Assembly: GCA_029204225.1 (NCBI GenBank) | Contig: CM055103.1 | Span: 44,220,604 to 44,284,603 of the forward strand | Length of the DNA stretch: 64,000 bases | Direction of reading: 5' to 3' | DNA from: Diphasiastrum complanatum | Lineage: Eukaryota > Streptophyta > Lycopodiopsida > Lycopodiales > Lycopodiaceae | In this document: positions 54,835 to 64,000 of the stretch, piece by piece | Layout: each line of letters starts with the position of its first letter | How positions within the stretch are numbered: position 1 is the stretch's first letter | Notes under the pieces: model-generated | Seen by the model: the letters and a program-made list of their open reading frames with translations, nothing else | The model's database searches: none | What the model was told of the DNA's origin: nothing | Translations under genes and position numbers: made by a program

Positions 54835-55418
54835 GTTGCAATGACTTGATCCTTCTCTTTCAACCTGGTTCAATGCACAAGGCACTCTTTTGAGATACAA
54901 CAAATGTTTCCAAAATGAAATCACAAATATATGGAACCTCTCAATTCTCTTCTAGCACTTATATATAGCAAATCAACACATAGAATGTAGAAATCTTGAT
55001 CACCCTATGATCTATTCTCAATCTAATGACTCTTGCCACTTCCTAAGATTGAAACACACTCAAACGAAGTTCAGTAACCTCACAATCTAGATATCCAATC
55101 AAAATTAGGATTTTGACAAAATCACAAAGAATTGATTATTTCAAATTCTACATGCAATTGTCTAAAACTTGATATGCAATCGTGTAGCCTCAAGTGAGAC
55201 CTATCTACTGCATCCAAAATAGGCTATTTCCAGTAAGTATGGTGTGAAATCAAAATTCATCAAGTTCTATAACCTAAAATGAGTTTTGATCTACAAAAGA
55301 TCCAATCTACATGTGCAAGAAACTCGATTTTTGGATAGAAAGCAATCTAGCATGGTCTAGCATTGATATCTTCACCAAATTCTTGATTAATGTACTTTCA
55401 CAAATTGCAACACAAGAC
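54835..55418 (-). other. Copia family A leader
   Basis: Leader matching 9370-9959 in inverted orientation (shared stretches such as ttaggattttgacaaaatcacaaa). No coding signal. Confidence 0.65.
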
Positions 55419-55427
55419 CTGATACCA
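55419..55427 (-). other. Primer-binding site, partial
   Basis: TGGTATCAG on the minus strand after the LTR end CTTCACA, the same end as at 9351-9357. Confidence 0.75.
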
Positions 55428-55744
55428 TGTGAAGAATTTTAGATCAATTAAGATCCAATTTCATAGAATGATCTTGGGTTAGAAATTGATCAAATTTACC
55501 ACTCTGGCCAATGTGAAGAAATCAACATCTACTTAATGAAAGAGATGCAAACTCACTAAGAATCTGATCAACATCAAACATAAGATATGATGAAGTTGCT
55601 TTCTATACAAAAACAATAAGCTACTGCATTTCACACGTGCATCAAGAAACATTTAAAATGCAACTAGTTTCACAAACTTGATAGTCATGGCTGGAATGCA
55701 GTATTATCATGATGTACGAAATTGCTTCAAGGGTTGTACAAATG
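55428..55744 (-). repeat. 5' LTR region of Copia family A (truncated)
   Basis: On the minus strand the LTR ends CTTCACA at 55428. Its start is not found before a T18 tract at 55758-55775. Confidence 0.55.
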
Positions 55745-56340
55745 TGGTGTCCCACTTTTTTTTTTTTTTTTTTAGTGAGAGTAAAAAAAGAAAAGAGTAA
55801 GTAAATATTGATCAGTATGGGTGAAAAATTAAAAACAGAAATGGATGGATCTAATGGATGAACACTATGACGGTTACACTGTCAGGGGGAGATGGAAGAA
55901 GGAATGGACAGAAAAGTGGACGTTGTGGCGACGCGGATGGTAACTAATGTGGAGGACAGCTAGCAATGACGGTGTCGGGGTGGGTGGGGTCTGGGGGACT
56001 ATGCTGGCCCCCAACACTAAACAATATGACTTGTATGCAATCGATTGAGCGGGAGATTGAGGTATCAAGTCACTAGTTGATGAGACAATTTTTTTTTTAA
56101 GATTTTTTTGAGTACTGATCATATTGATCTAAGATTCATTCACTTGGTTGAGTCCAGGGGTGTTGGATCTTGATGGATGTTATGACTGCAATCTAGATTT
56201 GAGAAGATCTGATCAGTTTCAATTGGCTAATAGAAAGATTTTAGCCTTTTTTTTTTTTTTGTTTTTTCTAGATATCTCTCTGATCCTAGCTCTGATTGGT
56301 CTGAGATTTTCATAGTAGACATCTTTCTATTGATCCTATC
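55745..56340. other. No recognisable feature
   Basis: Contains poly-T/A tracts at 55758, 56090 and 56250. The minus-strand frame 55874-56122 is low-complexity and probably not a gene. Confidence 0.4.
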
Positions 56341-56820
56341 TGTGAGAGTTACTCAGTGCGAGGGTTGGCCTTGCAAGGGTTCTTTATACTGTTTTGCAAT
56401 TAAAAAAAACCAACTTTCTTGCTATCTACTGGGAGTTAACTCTCGCTCTTTCAACAGTGGCTAGATCTGGATCAGATCTAACTTATGTCAAACTTGCGAA
56501 GGTTCTGGATAGGTTTTTTCCTTACAACTTCATCAAATCTTCATATGAACTATGGATCTCAAGGTGAATAAGCGGGCATTGGTGGAACGGTGTCACCGAG
56601 AGCCTGCCTGCTCCATAGCCTGCTCCATAGCCTGCTCCATAGCCTAAGTTACTTACCAATGGTGTGAGAGTTATTGATGTTTGTGAGGGTTCTTGATCAC
56701 TTTTTGGCTTATAGATCAATCAATAATTCAAACTAACTCTCGCAGGTTTTTTTTGTATACCTATCTCAGTGAGATAGAGCTTCAAAATTTTTTGCGAGGG
56801 TTATTGTTGGCTGATTCTGA
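56341..56820 (+). repeat. GCGAGAGTT-type word cluster
   Basis: Words at 56341 (gtgagagttac), 56357 (gtgcgagggtt), 56371 (ttgcaagggtt), 56437 (aactctcgc), 56494 (ttgcgaaggtt), 56662, 56681, 56733 (aactctcgcag) and 56795. It resembles the T1 leader array at 32.2-33.0 kb, so it is probably an isolated T1-type leader remnant. Confidence 0.75.
56607..56645. repeat. 12-bp tandem repeat, three copies
   Basis: cctgctccatag repeated three times, giving a spurious Gly-Tyr-Gly-Ala repeat on the minus strand. Confidence 0.95.
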
Positions 56821-58099
56821 CAAATTCCCAAGATACTAGGCCCGAGCTACCCAAGAGCACATCTCGCCTTAGACCAAAGAGGTCTCTGAAGAAGAGATGA
56901 TGAAGAATGAGAGCCGAGGAATACTAGTTAAAAATGACAAGTAGAAACTGTGTGAGCTTCATGGTGAATCCCGAAAGATGGAATGACCATGTAGGAACTA
57001 GTATTTCTATGCATTTGTGATAAATGCAAGTAGACCTCTCTTAGAAAAATTGAGTGAGCCACTTTTTGATGGTGACCTCTAGTGGAGAAGCTAATTCCAC
57101 TTGTAATTTGTGTTATTTGAAATTGCCACTAGGATGCCACCTAAGGAGCTCTCTTGCTTATTTAAGAGACTCCCCCTTTGTAGAAGAGAGCTTTTTATGC
57201 ATTGTATCTACTCCATGTACAAATGAGAAGATCCTCCATGAGTTTTGATATAACGCTAAGCTCTTTGATCATGATTGTTTTTTTGAGTGATGCTCTTATG
57301 ATCATGCCCTTCCATTCCTTGTGTGTGGTTGTGGATTTAGTGTAGTTGTGGATTAATTGTGGAATAGAGTAGCGTGGATTAACTTTCTTGCTTTGTGAAT
57401 TAAAGTAGGAATTAGCATTGTGGTAAACCATTTAGACTGGGATTGTGATTTAGTTCTTGCAAATCCTATGATATCCCATTTCTTGATATTCTTGGAAGTC
57501 CAAGAATCAAGAAATGTGTGTTTTTTTTCTTGGACTCTCAATCAAAATGTTGTTTAGTTCTTGTTTCTTGATTCTTGCGTTTTGGTGAAATGTGTGTGTT
57601 AGATTAGTTTCAGTTTTCAAGAACCTGTTCATTCGATTATGCTACATTAGAAATAGGATTTCATTGGTGTTCAACCTTGTTGTAGTCTGAGCACCTTGAT
57701 TTGCATGTTTGGTTTGAATGCATGTGAATACGGTTCAAGAGAGAACTTCCCGAGTGTCCTTTGACAAGCATGACATTACTAAACGATTTCAAACATTCTG
57801 CCTGACCTGGGCATTGAAACGAGACAGAGAAACACCAAGAAATTGCCAAAGAAGCCTGGTAATAGGCAGAACAAGAAGTAGAACCACCTGTAACCAGAGA
57901 ACTAAAGAAAGAACCAGTAGACATATCTGAGTTCCTCCAGCATTGTCATCATCCATAGTCTACAGAATCACCAATCCAAAATCTTGATGACTGTGAAGAC
58001 AATTTGTTTGGACTGATCTCTCACACATTCCGCTCATCACAGTTACCACAACACTACACACACGTCCATTCAGGTTCTAACAGATTCTCCAGCTCTTGA
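56821..58099. other. Unassigned, LTR-like in part
   Basis: gcttatttaagagactcccc near 57157 looks like a TATA region, and repeated aagaatcaagaaa words occur at 57480-57580. No termini, primer site or coding region could be set. Confidence 0.35.
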
Positions 58100-59156
58100 A
58101 CAACTTCCATATCACATAAAACGAATCAAGATTCACTATAAAACCAGGTTCCACTAAAATACAACCTGCACTCAGATCTACACTCACATGTAGAATGGCT
58201 ATTCAGATCTACAGTGATCAAACAAACTGCAAATGATCTGCACGACACCTGCATACCTGCACACGACAAGCAACCTGCAAACGATCTGCACGACACCTGC
58301 AAACCACCTGCATAACTGCACACGACAAGCAACCGACCTCCACACCTGACCGCCGAGTCCTACAAGCACCTTCATTCCCTCCTACCCGAGCCGCCCAACA
58401 CGCCTCCTTCACTCCAATCTCGCCCGAGCCCTCATGCACTCCCATCTTGCTCGAGCCGCCCCTGCACGACCTCCTTCACTCCCATCTCGTCCGAGCCCTC
58501 CTTCACTCCCATCTTGGCAGACTCCGAGCCTCTCCACATCACTCATCCATCAGCCGACGACATTACTTACTCCTTTCTCAGCCGAGACATACACTCCTTC
58601 CTTACCTGATAAATTCAATTCATGCACTAACCCAGCCACCTTCACTCCTACATCAAGTGAATCCTTAGCTTATCCGAATCCTTAACTTAGCCATTAACCA
58701 ACTCCTTACCCACGTCCTTAACTAACCCATTGACTGAATCCTTAGTTACCCATTAACCGACTCATTACCTTACTCACAACCGGACTCCTTAGCACCTCCA
58801 TTACCCGAGTCCTTAGCAAACCCATTAACCGAGCACCTAACTTACCTATTAACCAAGTCCTAGCCTTACCAAATAACCAGTGCAAAAAAAAAAAAAAAAA
58901 ACCTATACAAAAAACCAAAAAATACACCTTACCCAATGGAACACCACTACGATCCCAATTCGACAAAAGACTATCCACCCGAAATGGTGTCACCTACTTC
59001 TGAGCAAGTCCGCCAACAACATAGGTTCTCTTGAATGAAATCCCAAATACACGACCACAAACCCATTCGAGAGACGGGAATCTACTAGAGCCAAATCTTC
59101 ACATGCATGAGGCCATTTAAATGGTGCTGAATCATCACAGGCCAAAACACACCTTA
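58100..59156 (+). other. Leader of Gypsy G2 with short tandem repeats
   Basis: TATA-like cactataaaacc at about 58136. Tandem ctgca(c/a)acgac-type units at 58225-58335 and aaccgagtccttag-type units at 58660-58870. C-rich on the plus strand. Proline/serine frames here (58434-58685) are products of the repeats. Confidence 0.55.
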
Positions 59157-60268
59157 ATGGAGCATTTGCTGACCACGGAGCTCATATCGAGAAGCAAACC
59201 CCAAAGTTAGATCTACCCGAGTACGACGTTAGTTCAGACCCTCAAATATTTTTACAAGTCTTTGAGAATGCGTGCGAAGTTATGGCGAAACATCCAATGA
59301 TGGTCCAACTGTTTTCAATGACCATGATTGATAAAGCACATGAATGGTTTTTTAACCTAGATCGTGAAGATACACTAGACTGGTCTATATTGAAAAAGTC
59401 CTTTAACAAACGTTTCAAGCCCTTTCGTTCGATAGAAAGCCCTTTTGTGAAATTGTGTAACATCAAGATGGCAAAAGATGAGAAAGTACGAGACTATATC
59501 GAATGTTTCAAGCACTTAAAAAGTCAAGCACACAAACAGCCCACCGAAAAGATGATCATTATCTGGTTCTTAGTAGGCCTTCCAAGATGGATTAGACGTG
59601 AGCTTAGATCTAATGACGAATATGAGAGCTTAAAGACAACTATGTCTGACGCCATCAGGGAGAAAGATGAAGGATCAGATGTTGACAATTGTAGAGAAAA
59701 GAGCACGTCATGTTGTCCATGAATCGAAGCTGAGAACGAGGATACTCTGATCAGCTTTGGAAATCATAGGTGGAGTTGCTTAACAAGCAACATCAATTGC
59801 AAATGGAGAAACTCACTATGGAGTTTCGAGACACCTTGAAGTCTATCCAAAGTAATATGTCTGGTTAGCTACTCCCTAGATAGGTACACTATAGACGCAA
59901 AGACATTTGGTGCCAACACTGTAGGGCTACGCATCCTATTAATGATTGCCCTTCATTTCAGCCTATTCACACAAATCCTATACAATGATATGAAGAACAA
60001 CCATCCCAATCTAGACATTCCTTGCCTTATCACGAACACCATCTAGAAAATCTAGAAGTACTCGCCATACAAGATGGCTATGCGATTGCACAAGGGCCAA
60101 TGAAGGGCCAAATCTGAGTAGCTGATGGTATTTCGCGTTGGATCACCTGTTTGGTGCCAGAGTTGTCAGAAGATGAGGAGGCCATGTCAGTAGTGATAGT
60201 TAAAGTGCAAAAAAGTAGGAAAAACGGTGGAAAAGGTAAAAAGAGGTGGAAACGAGAAAAACTGTGAA
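59157..60268 (+). pseudogene. Gypsy family G2 gag
   Basis: KLDLPEYDVSSDPQIFLQVF, then MMVQLFSMTMIDKAHEWFFN, SFNKRFKPFRSIESPFVKLC, ECFKHLKSQAHKQPTEKMII and WFLVGLPRWIRRELRSNDEY: an intact Gag core open to 59722. A frameshift near 59690 leads to a coil (LLNKQHQLQMEKL) and a knuckle IWCQHCRATHPINDCP with CX2CX3HX4C spacing, with stops between. A basic tail ends at about 60268. It is homologous to 24825-25480 on the other strand. Confidence 0.88.
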
Positions 60269-61050
60269 TAACAAGTGTTGAATAATAAGAACAGCAGTTC
60301 AGAGTGCAGATATGGGTTCAGAGTATGCAGATGATGGCTTGTATGAAGTTTGGTCACATTTAGAGAACTTGGAAATTTCAGTGAAAATTTGAACAGAACT
60401 TCGCCAGGAAAAGTGACAAATGACTCGAATTCAGCCCTTATATAGCGGAAATTAGAGTGCGAATTAGGTGAAATCCACTTTTCCTTGCTCAGTTTCACCC
60501 AAATTTTGGCAGGGACCTTCTTCACAAAATTTTAAGACCTCAGAGAAGTTTGCGAGAGTTCAGAAGGTGATTTGACTACCCTGCGAAGGTTCTGCGAGAG
60601 TTTTGACAATCTACGAGGGTTCAATCCTCGTAGGGAGTGTATGCTCGCACAACATGTTCCTGTTGTTGGATTTTCGAGATCAGACCATGTCGACAGGCTA
60701 ATTTCACTGTTTTGATTCCATTTATGCCCCCTGTGAAGGTTGGGTTGATGATCTTGATGTTGTGCGAAGGTTCTGAAGACTCTGCTTCTTGGAACCCTTG
60801 CATACACTAAAAATTGATGTTCTTTTTATCAAAAACCCTCGCAGAGATTTTCATGGATGCATTTGGGTCAGATCTAGTGACTATCCAAGTTTCAAGAGCT
60901 ATCTCCCAGGGGATCTCCAAAAATCATGAAAAAAGTGCTCTTTTAGAGTATTTTTTGACGAGATCTTGAGATTCTCTGATTTTTAACTTTTGCAAACTGG
61001 TAATCTGCTTCATCCATGTTAGATTTGACTGTTGGTAGCTCTCTGAAAGT
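60269..61050 (-). repeat. Probable Gypsy LTR/U3 with word cluster
   Basis: A minus-strand CGCTATATAAGGGC (60436-60447) is a good TATA box. Upstream of it on that strand (60545-60850) lie GCGAGAGTT/GCGAAGGTT words at 60551, 60581, 60593, 60731 and 60759 and complementary forms at 60793 and 60833. A hairpin CTACGAGG...CCTCGTAG lies at 60611-60634. It lies downstream of the minus-strand integrase, as a 3' LTR should. Termini not found. Confidence 0.5.
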
Positions 61051-62111
61051 TCTAATAGATATTTGGTAGCAGATCCATCAGTTTTGGGTGAAATGTGCCC
61101 TTATTTTGCCATAGTTACTGAGATCAAGGTCTCTGATATGCAAATTGGGGGGCTTATTGGTGTAATCTGATGATATGCTTCCCTCTCGATCCTACCTGGA
61201 TCTGGACCTTTCATGGATCTTGATGGATCTAGCTTGATATGGCTTGATCTTCCTAGATCTAGTTGTGATGGCCGCAGAATAGCTTTTCGAATGTGCCACC
61301 ACCAACCTGGGTCTGTCTTACTGTGGTGGCCAGTACTTGTGCAACCGGCTACCGTTGATGGGTGTGTTGAACGGTGTCCCATCTAGATTTTCCAGATTCA
61401 CGACTCCATGATTAAGAATTTTTTTGATCCGATAAGGACCTTCACCTGTGAATTTTTATTTTTCCTTGATCGCCTTGGTTTTATACACCAGGACTAGATC
61501 TCCGGAACGAAGATCCTTCTTTTGTAACCTGAGATCATGCCATGCTTTGCGTCTTTCCTTCTCAGCTGCCAGTGCATGCACAACTAGTAAGCGTGTTTCA
61601 CAAAGCTTATGCAGAGCTTCGTGGCGTAATTGTAGAGATTTGGATTCATCAAGGCGTTGCGTGGTGGCAATCCTTAATGAAGGGACTAAAAACTCTACTG
61701 GCATTACAACATCCTGACCATATATCAATTGGAAGGGTGTTTGATCAGTGCTTCCCTTATATGCTATCCTGAATGCCCACAGAGCAGCATGCAACTTGTG
61801 TTTCCAATCTGATCTGCTAGCTTCAACTATTTTCGTGAGCACGCCACATAGGATCTTATTGGATGATTCTGCTTGCCCATTACCGCGAGGATAATAAGGC
61901 GTACTGGTTCTATGGATCACAAAGAATTCCTCCAACAGGACCTTGATGGTCTCATTGAGAAATGACTTCCATGATCGTTGACTATTTCCACCGGGCATCC
62001 AAAGCGCACAATGATAATTTCATAGAGGGACTTGGCAGTGGTCCTAGCATCAGCTACTCTTACTATCTTGGCTTCGACCCACTTGGTGAGATAGTCGGTG
62101 GCTACGCCCAA
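61051..62111 (-). pseudogene. Gypsy family T1 integrase
   Basis: From 62111 down: VATDYLTKWVEAKIVRVADA (first Asp), RFGCPVEIVNDHGSHF (second Asp), then RTSTPYYPRGNGQAESSNKI (Glu), WAFRIAYKGSTDQTPFQLIY and VPSLRIATTQRLDES. Downstream GPYRIKKILNHGVVNLENLD and INGSRLHKYW form the integrase tail in another frame. The stretch 61456-61998 is open. A frameshift at about 61985 and a stop at 61456 break it. The zinc finger is deleted. Confidence 0.88.
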
Positions 62112-62250
62112 CTACTCTGTCAAGGACACTTTCTGTAAAGGGTAAAGGAAAATGATCCTTTTTGGTGACTGCATTTAGCGCCTTCAGATTCACACAAATT
62201 CGCATTTTGCCATCAGTTAATGGTATAGAATCAGTAGGTACTGGATCCGC
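62112..62250 (-). pseudogene. Gypsy T1 RT sliver fused to gag and integrase
   Basis: DGKMRICVNLKALNAVTKKD, then HFPLPFTESVLDRV, about 34 residues of the RT fingers. It follows gag-linker sequence (VPTDSIPLT) without protease, and runs into integrase with the rest of RT and RNase H missing. Two large in-register deletions are implied. Confidence 0.85.
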
Positions 62251-63400
62251 TACTGGTTCTTTCTGCTTCTGTGCTCTGGTGACCACCATCACGGGTACAC
62301 TTGTTTTATTCTGAGCTATTGGTCTTCGCTTGATTGTTATCAAATTTACAGGAGCTATAGTTGGTGGTGGCTTCGGTCTTGCTGGGTAGTCTTTATAGCA
62401 ATGCCCATAACCACAGTCATGATAAAATGGTACAAATTTATCTTTATTTGGACATTCTGCAACTCTGTGATTTTCTCCACATGCAAAGCATCCAAGTGGT
62501 GGTCTGGTCCAATTTCTAGATGCTTGTTGTTGCGTAGCAGCATAAATAACATATTGTTATGAAGATCCACCTTCTTGATCATAATCATAGGTCCATTGTT
62601 CGGCACTTCTGTACGGTTCTGATTCCATCAAATTGGCAGGAGGAGCGAAATGCTTTGGTGGGGCAGGTAAGGCTAATCGTTTCGGATATCCAAGAGCAGA
62701 TTGTCGAGGTCTGGCTGCTGGATTTCCTCCATATTGTGATTCTCGATATCCCATTTGGGCATACTGTTGCTGAATTATCCGAGGATTTAAGTTTCAAAAA
62801 TCAATCTCATGATCAAGCGAATTACACAAATGGCATACACTGATTTCCATTCATTTTTTCAATTGAGGACACTCATTCACTGTGTGATTTTCTATACAAA
62901 TAGAACACTAGACATTTTCCCGAGTAGGAAAAGTCTTTGCAAACTTCTCAGGTTCCTTTTTCACTTGTCCATAGAAATCTTCCAATGCTTTGGTCTTCTC
63001 ATCAAATTGTGACTACAACTTTTCCATCTGTTTCTGATGGTTCTTCCCGAGTTTCTCAAACTCATTGGGCATCATTTCTGCAGTAGCGTTGACATTCATT
63101 GATGCAATAGTGGTGGATGTCGTAGTGGTCTGCCCTGCTGTATAAGGCAACATACTGATATTCGGCTCATCATCTGAATCTTCATCCTCCTCTCGAATTG
63201 CATCATCCATAGCATTTTGCAAAAGTGCATAATCATTATCTAAAAATTTCGTCATAGACTTCACAAGATTTAGCATAGATCTGAAAAAGTCTAAATGGAT
63301 CTGTTAATCCATTGTATTTTGGCAGATCCAAATGAGGTGCTCTTCTAACAATGATTGACTTAACTTCTTGAGGAGCACCTCCAGGGCAGCCATCTTCACA
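62251..63400 (-). pseudogene. Gypsy T1 gag with core deletion
   Basis: Opening segment APHLDLPKYNGLTDPFRLFQ, then CEVYDE, jumps near 63240 to LDNDYALLQNAMDDAIREED, deleting the Gag core. KLGKNHQKQMEKL leads to a TAG (63013-63015), a TAG replacing Trp at 62908-62910 (ENV-stop-CSIC), and a TGA at 62851-62853. Knuckles CHLCNSLDHEIDF (last Cys lost) and CFACGENHRVAEC follow. The last knuckle has Tyr in place of Cys (GHCYKDYP). Confidence 0.85.
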
Positions 63401-64000
63401 GATTCAGATTAAGCAGACAATGAGCTTGGATCTAGATTTTCAATCAAAATGATCTCAGATCAGATCTGCTAGATCTATCAGATTTCTAAAAAAAGATTTT
63501 GAAATTCAATCAATCGATACTTCTCAAAAATGAAAAATTTCTCAAAATCCAAATCAGACTATATTAGATTTGACCCAAAGTTTGACAAAGACTTGATCTG
63601 GAAAATTAGAACCTAAAAATAGTACTGGCTAAGGTTTCCTAGTCAAAGATTGGCTTGGCGAAGGTTCAGTAGTGCTATTTTGGAAAAAAAAAACTCTCTG
63701 ATCAAGTTTTTCTGACAATTTCTATGCAAATAACCTTCGCCAAACTCTCAGATTCGAAATCTAACATAGATAAAGCTAGGGTAGAGCAGTGAAGGTTTTT
63801 GGCACACAAAAACACAGTTTATATAGTTTGGCGAAGGTAAAAATCAAGATTTTCCATGATTTGGATAGGAAGAATGTTTGTCGAACTCAAAAATAATATT
63901 TTACTATAAATAAAATGTTCTGGAAACTTGACGAAGGTTTTGGCGTAGAATCAAGAGTAATACTGGTATTTTTGCAAAAAAGAGACTTTTCTGACAAAAA
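63401..64000 (-). other. Gypsy T1 leader with GCGAAGGTT words
   Basis: Non-coding, rich in gatct words at 63425-63485. The words ggcgaaggttcag (63657), aaccttcgcc (63729), ggcgaaggt (63831) and gacgaaggttt (63930) repeat the leader signature seen at 32 kb. The element runs off the window. Confidence 0.65.

Noticed and set aside
56522-56719. Gly-Tyr-Gly-Ala repeat protein on the minus strand
   Set aside because: Product of a three-copy 12-bp repeat; no conserved flanking sequence.
58434-58685. Pro/Ser-rich open frames
   Set aside because: C-rich short tandem repeats in a Gypsy leader; no domain and overlapping frames equally open.

Overview
This is a stretch of nuclear DNA from a land plant. 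There is no bacterial-type gene organisation, no rRNA or tRNA gene that I can see, and no host gene that I recognise with confidence. Nearly every codon with recognisable homology belongs to LTR retrotransposons of the plant Ty1/Copia and Ty3/Gypsy superfamilies. Both Copia and chromovirus-type elements use the plant initiator-tRNA primer site TGGTATCAGAGC, and a third Gypsy family has a site resembling the tRNA-Asp complement. Long (TC)n and (AT)n microsatellites, poly-A/T tracts, LTR pairs, solo and lone LTRs and truncated pol genes point to a large, repeat-dense genome such as that of a fern, lycophyte or gymnosperm. The sequence alone does not fix the species.

Layout. 0-2 kb: a compact gag-only element with 270-bp LTRs (TR-GAG type, minus). 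3.1-6.3 kb: two near-identical ~790-bp Copia LTRs in inverted orientation, a Copia RNase H, and an unrelated 439-bp LTR with its primer site. 6.8-7.2 kb: a 189-bp tandem duplication. 7.7-8.6 kb: an unrecognised decayed reading frame. 8.6-12.8 kb: a Copia element (family A) whose pol is replaced, after the protease, by about 1.4 kb of non-retroviral reading frame. 12.8-18.7 kb: Copia family B with internal deletions, interrupted by another LTR plus leader, then an RNase H. 18.7-24.65 kb: a ~1-kb Copia LTR, a second copy of the foreign reading frame (19.8-20.55 kb), and a nearly complete Copia pol with its 3' LTR (family C). 24.8-31 kb: Gypsy gag and several Copia pol fragments. 31.1-35 kb: a Gypsy element (family T1) with LTR, primer site, a leader full of a recurring GCGAGAGTT word, and a multi-knuckle gag. 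35.4-40.9 kb: a second Gypsy (family M, minus) split by a 1.83-kb foldback element.

41.2-55.7 kb is the best-resolved part. A family A Copia on the minus strand was split by a complete chromovirus (41,828-53,991) with 536/528-bp LTRs, perfect GTAGA target-site duplications, gag, protease, RT/RNase H, integrase and a chromodomain. That chromovirus was itself hit twice: by a 1.0-kb Copia solo LTR inside integrase, and by a 3.1-kb chimeric Copia/Gypsy block flanked by a 31-bp direct repeat in the leader. 55.8-64 kb holds Gypsy leaders, a family G2 gag (plus) and a deleted T1 Gypsy (minus) whose gag runs almost directly into RT and integrase remnants.

Functionally this is a graveyard. Almost all frames carry frameshifts, internal deletions or stops, and many of the stops fit C-to-T decay of CAG, CGA or TGG codons, the expected scar of plant CHG/CG cytosine methylation. 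The most unusual items are the foreign reading frame present in two copies with the same Copia junction, the foldback element with two inner hairpins, the 31-bp-flanked insertion block, two Gypsy gag copies sharing the same in-frame stops, and the dispersed GCGAGAGTT word that punctuates Gypsy leaders.
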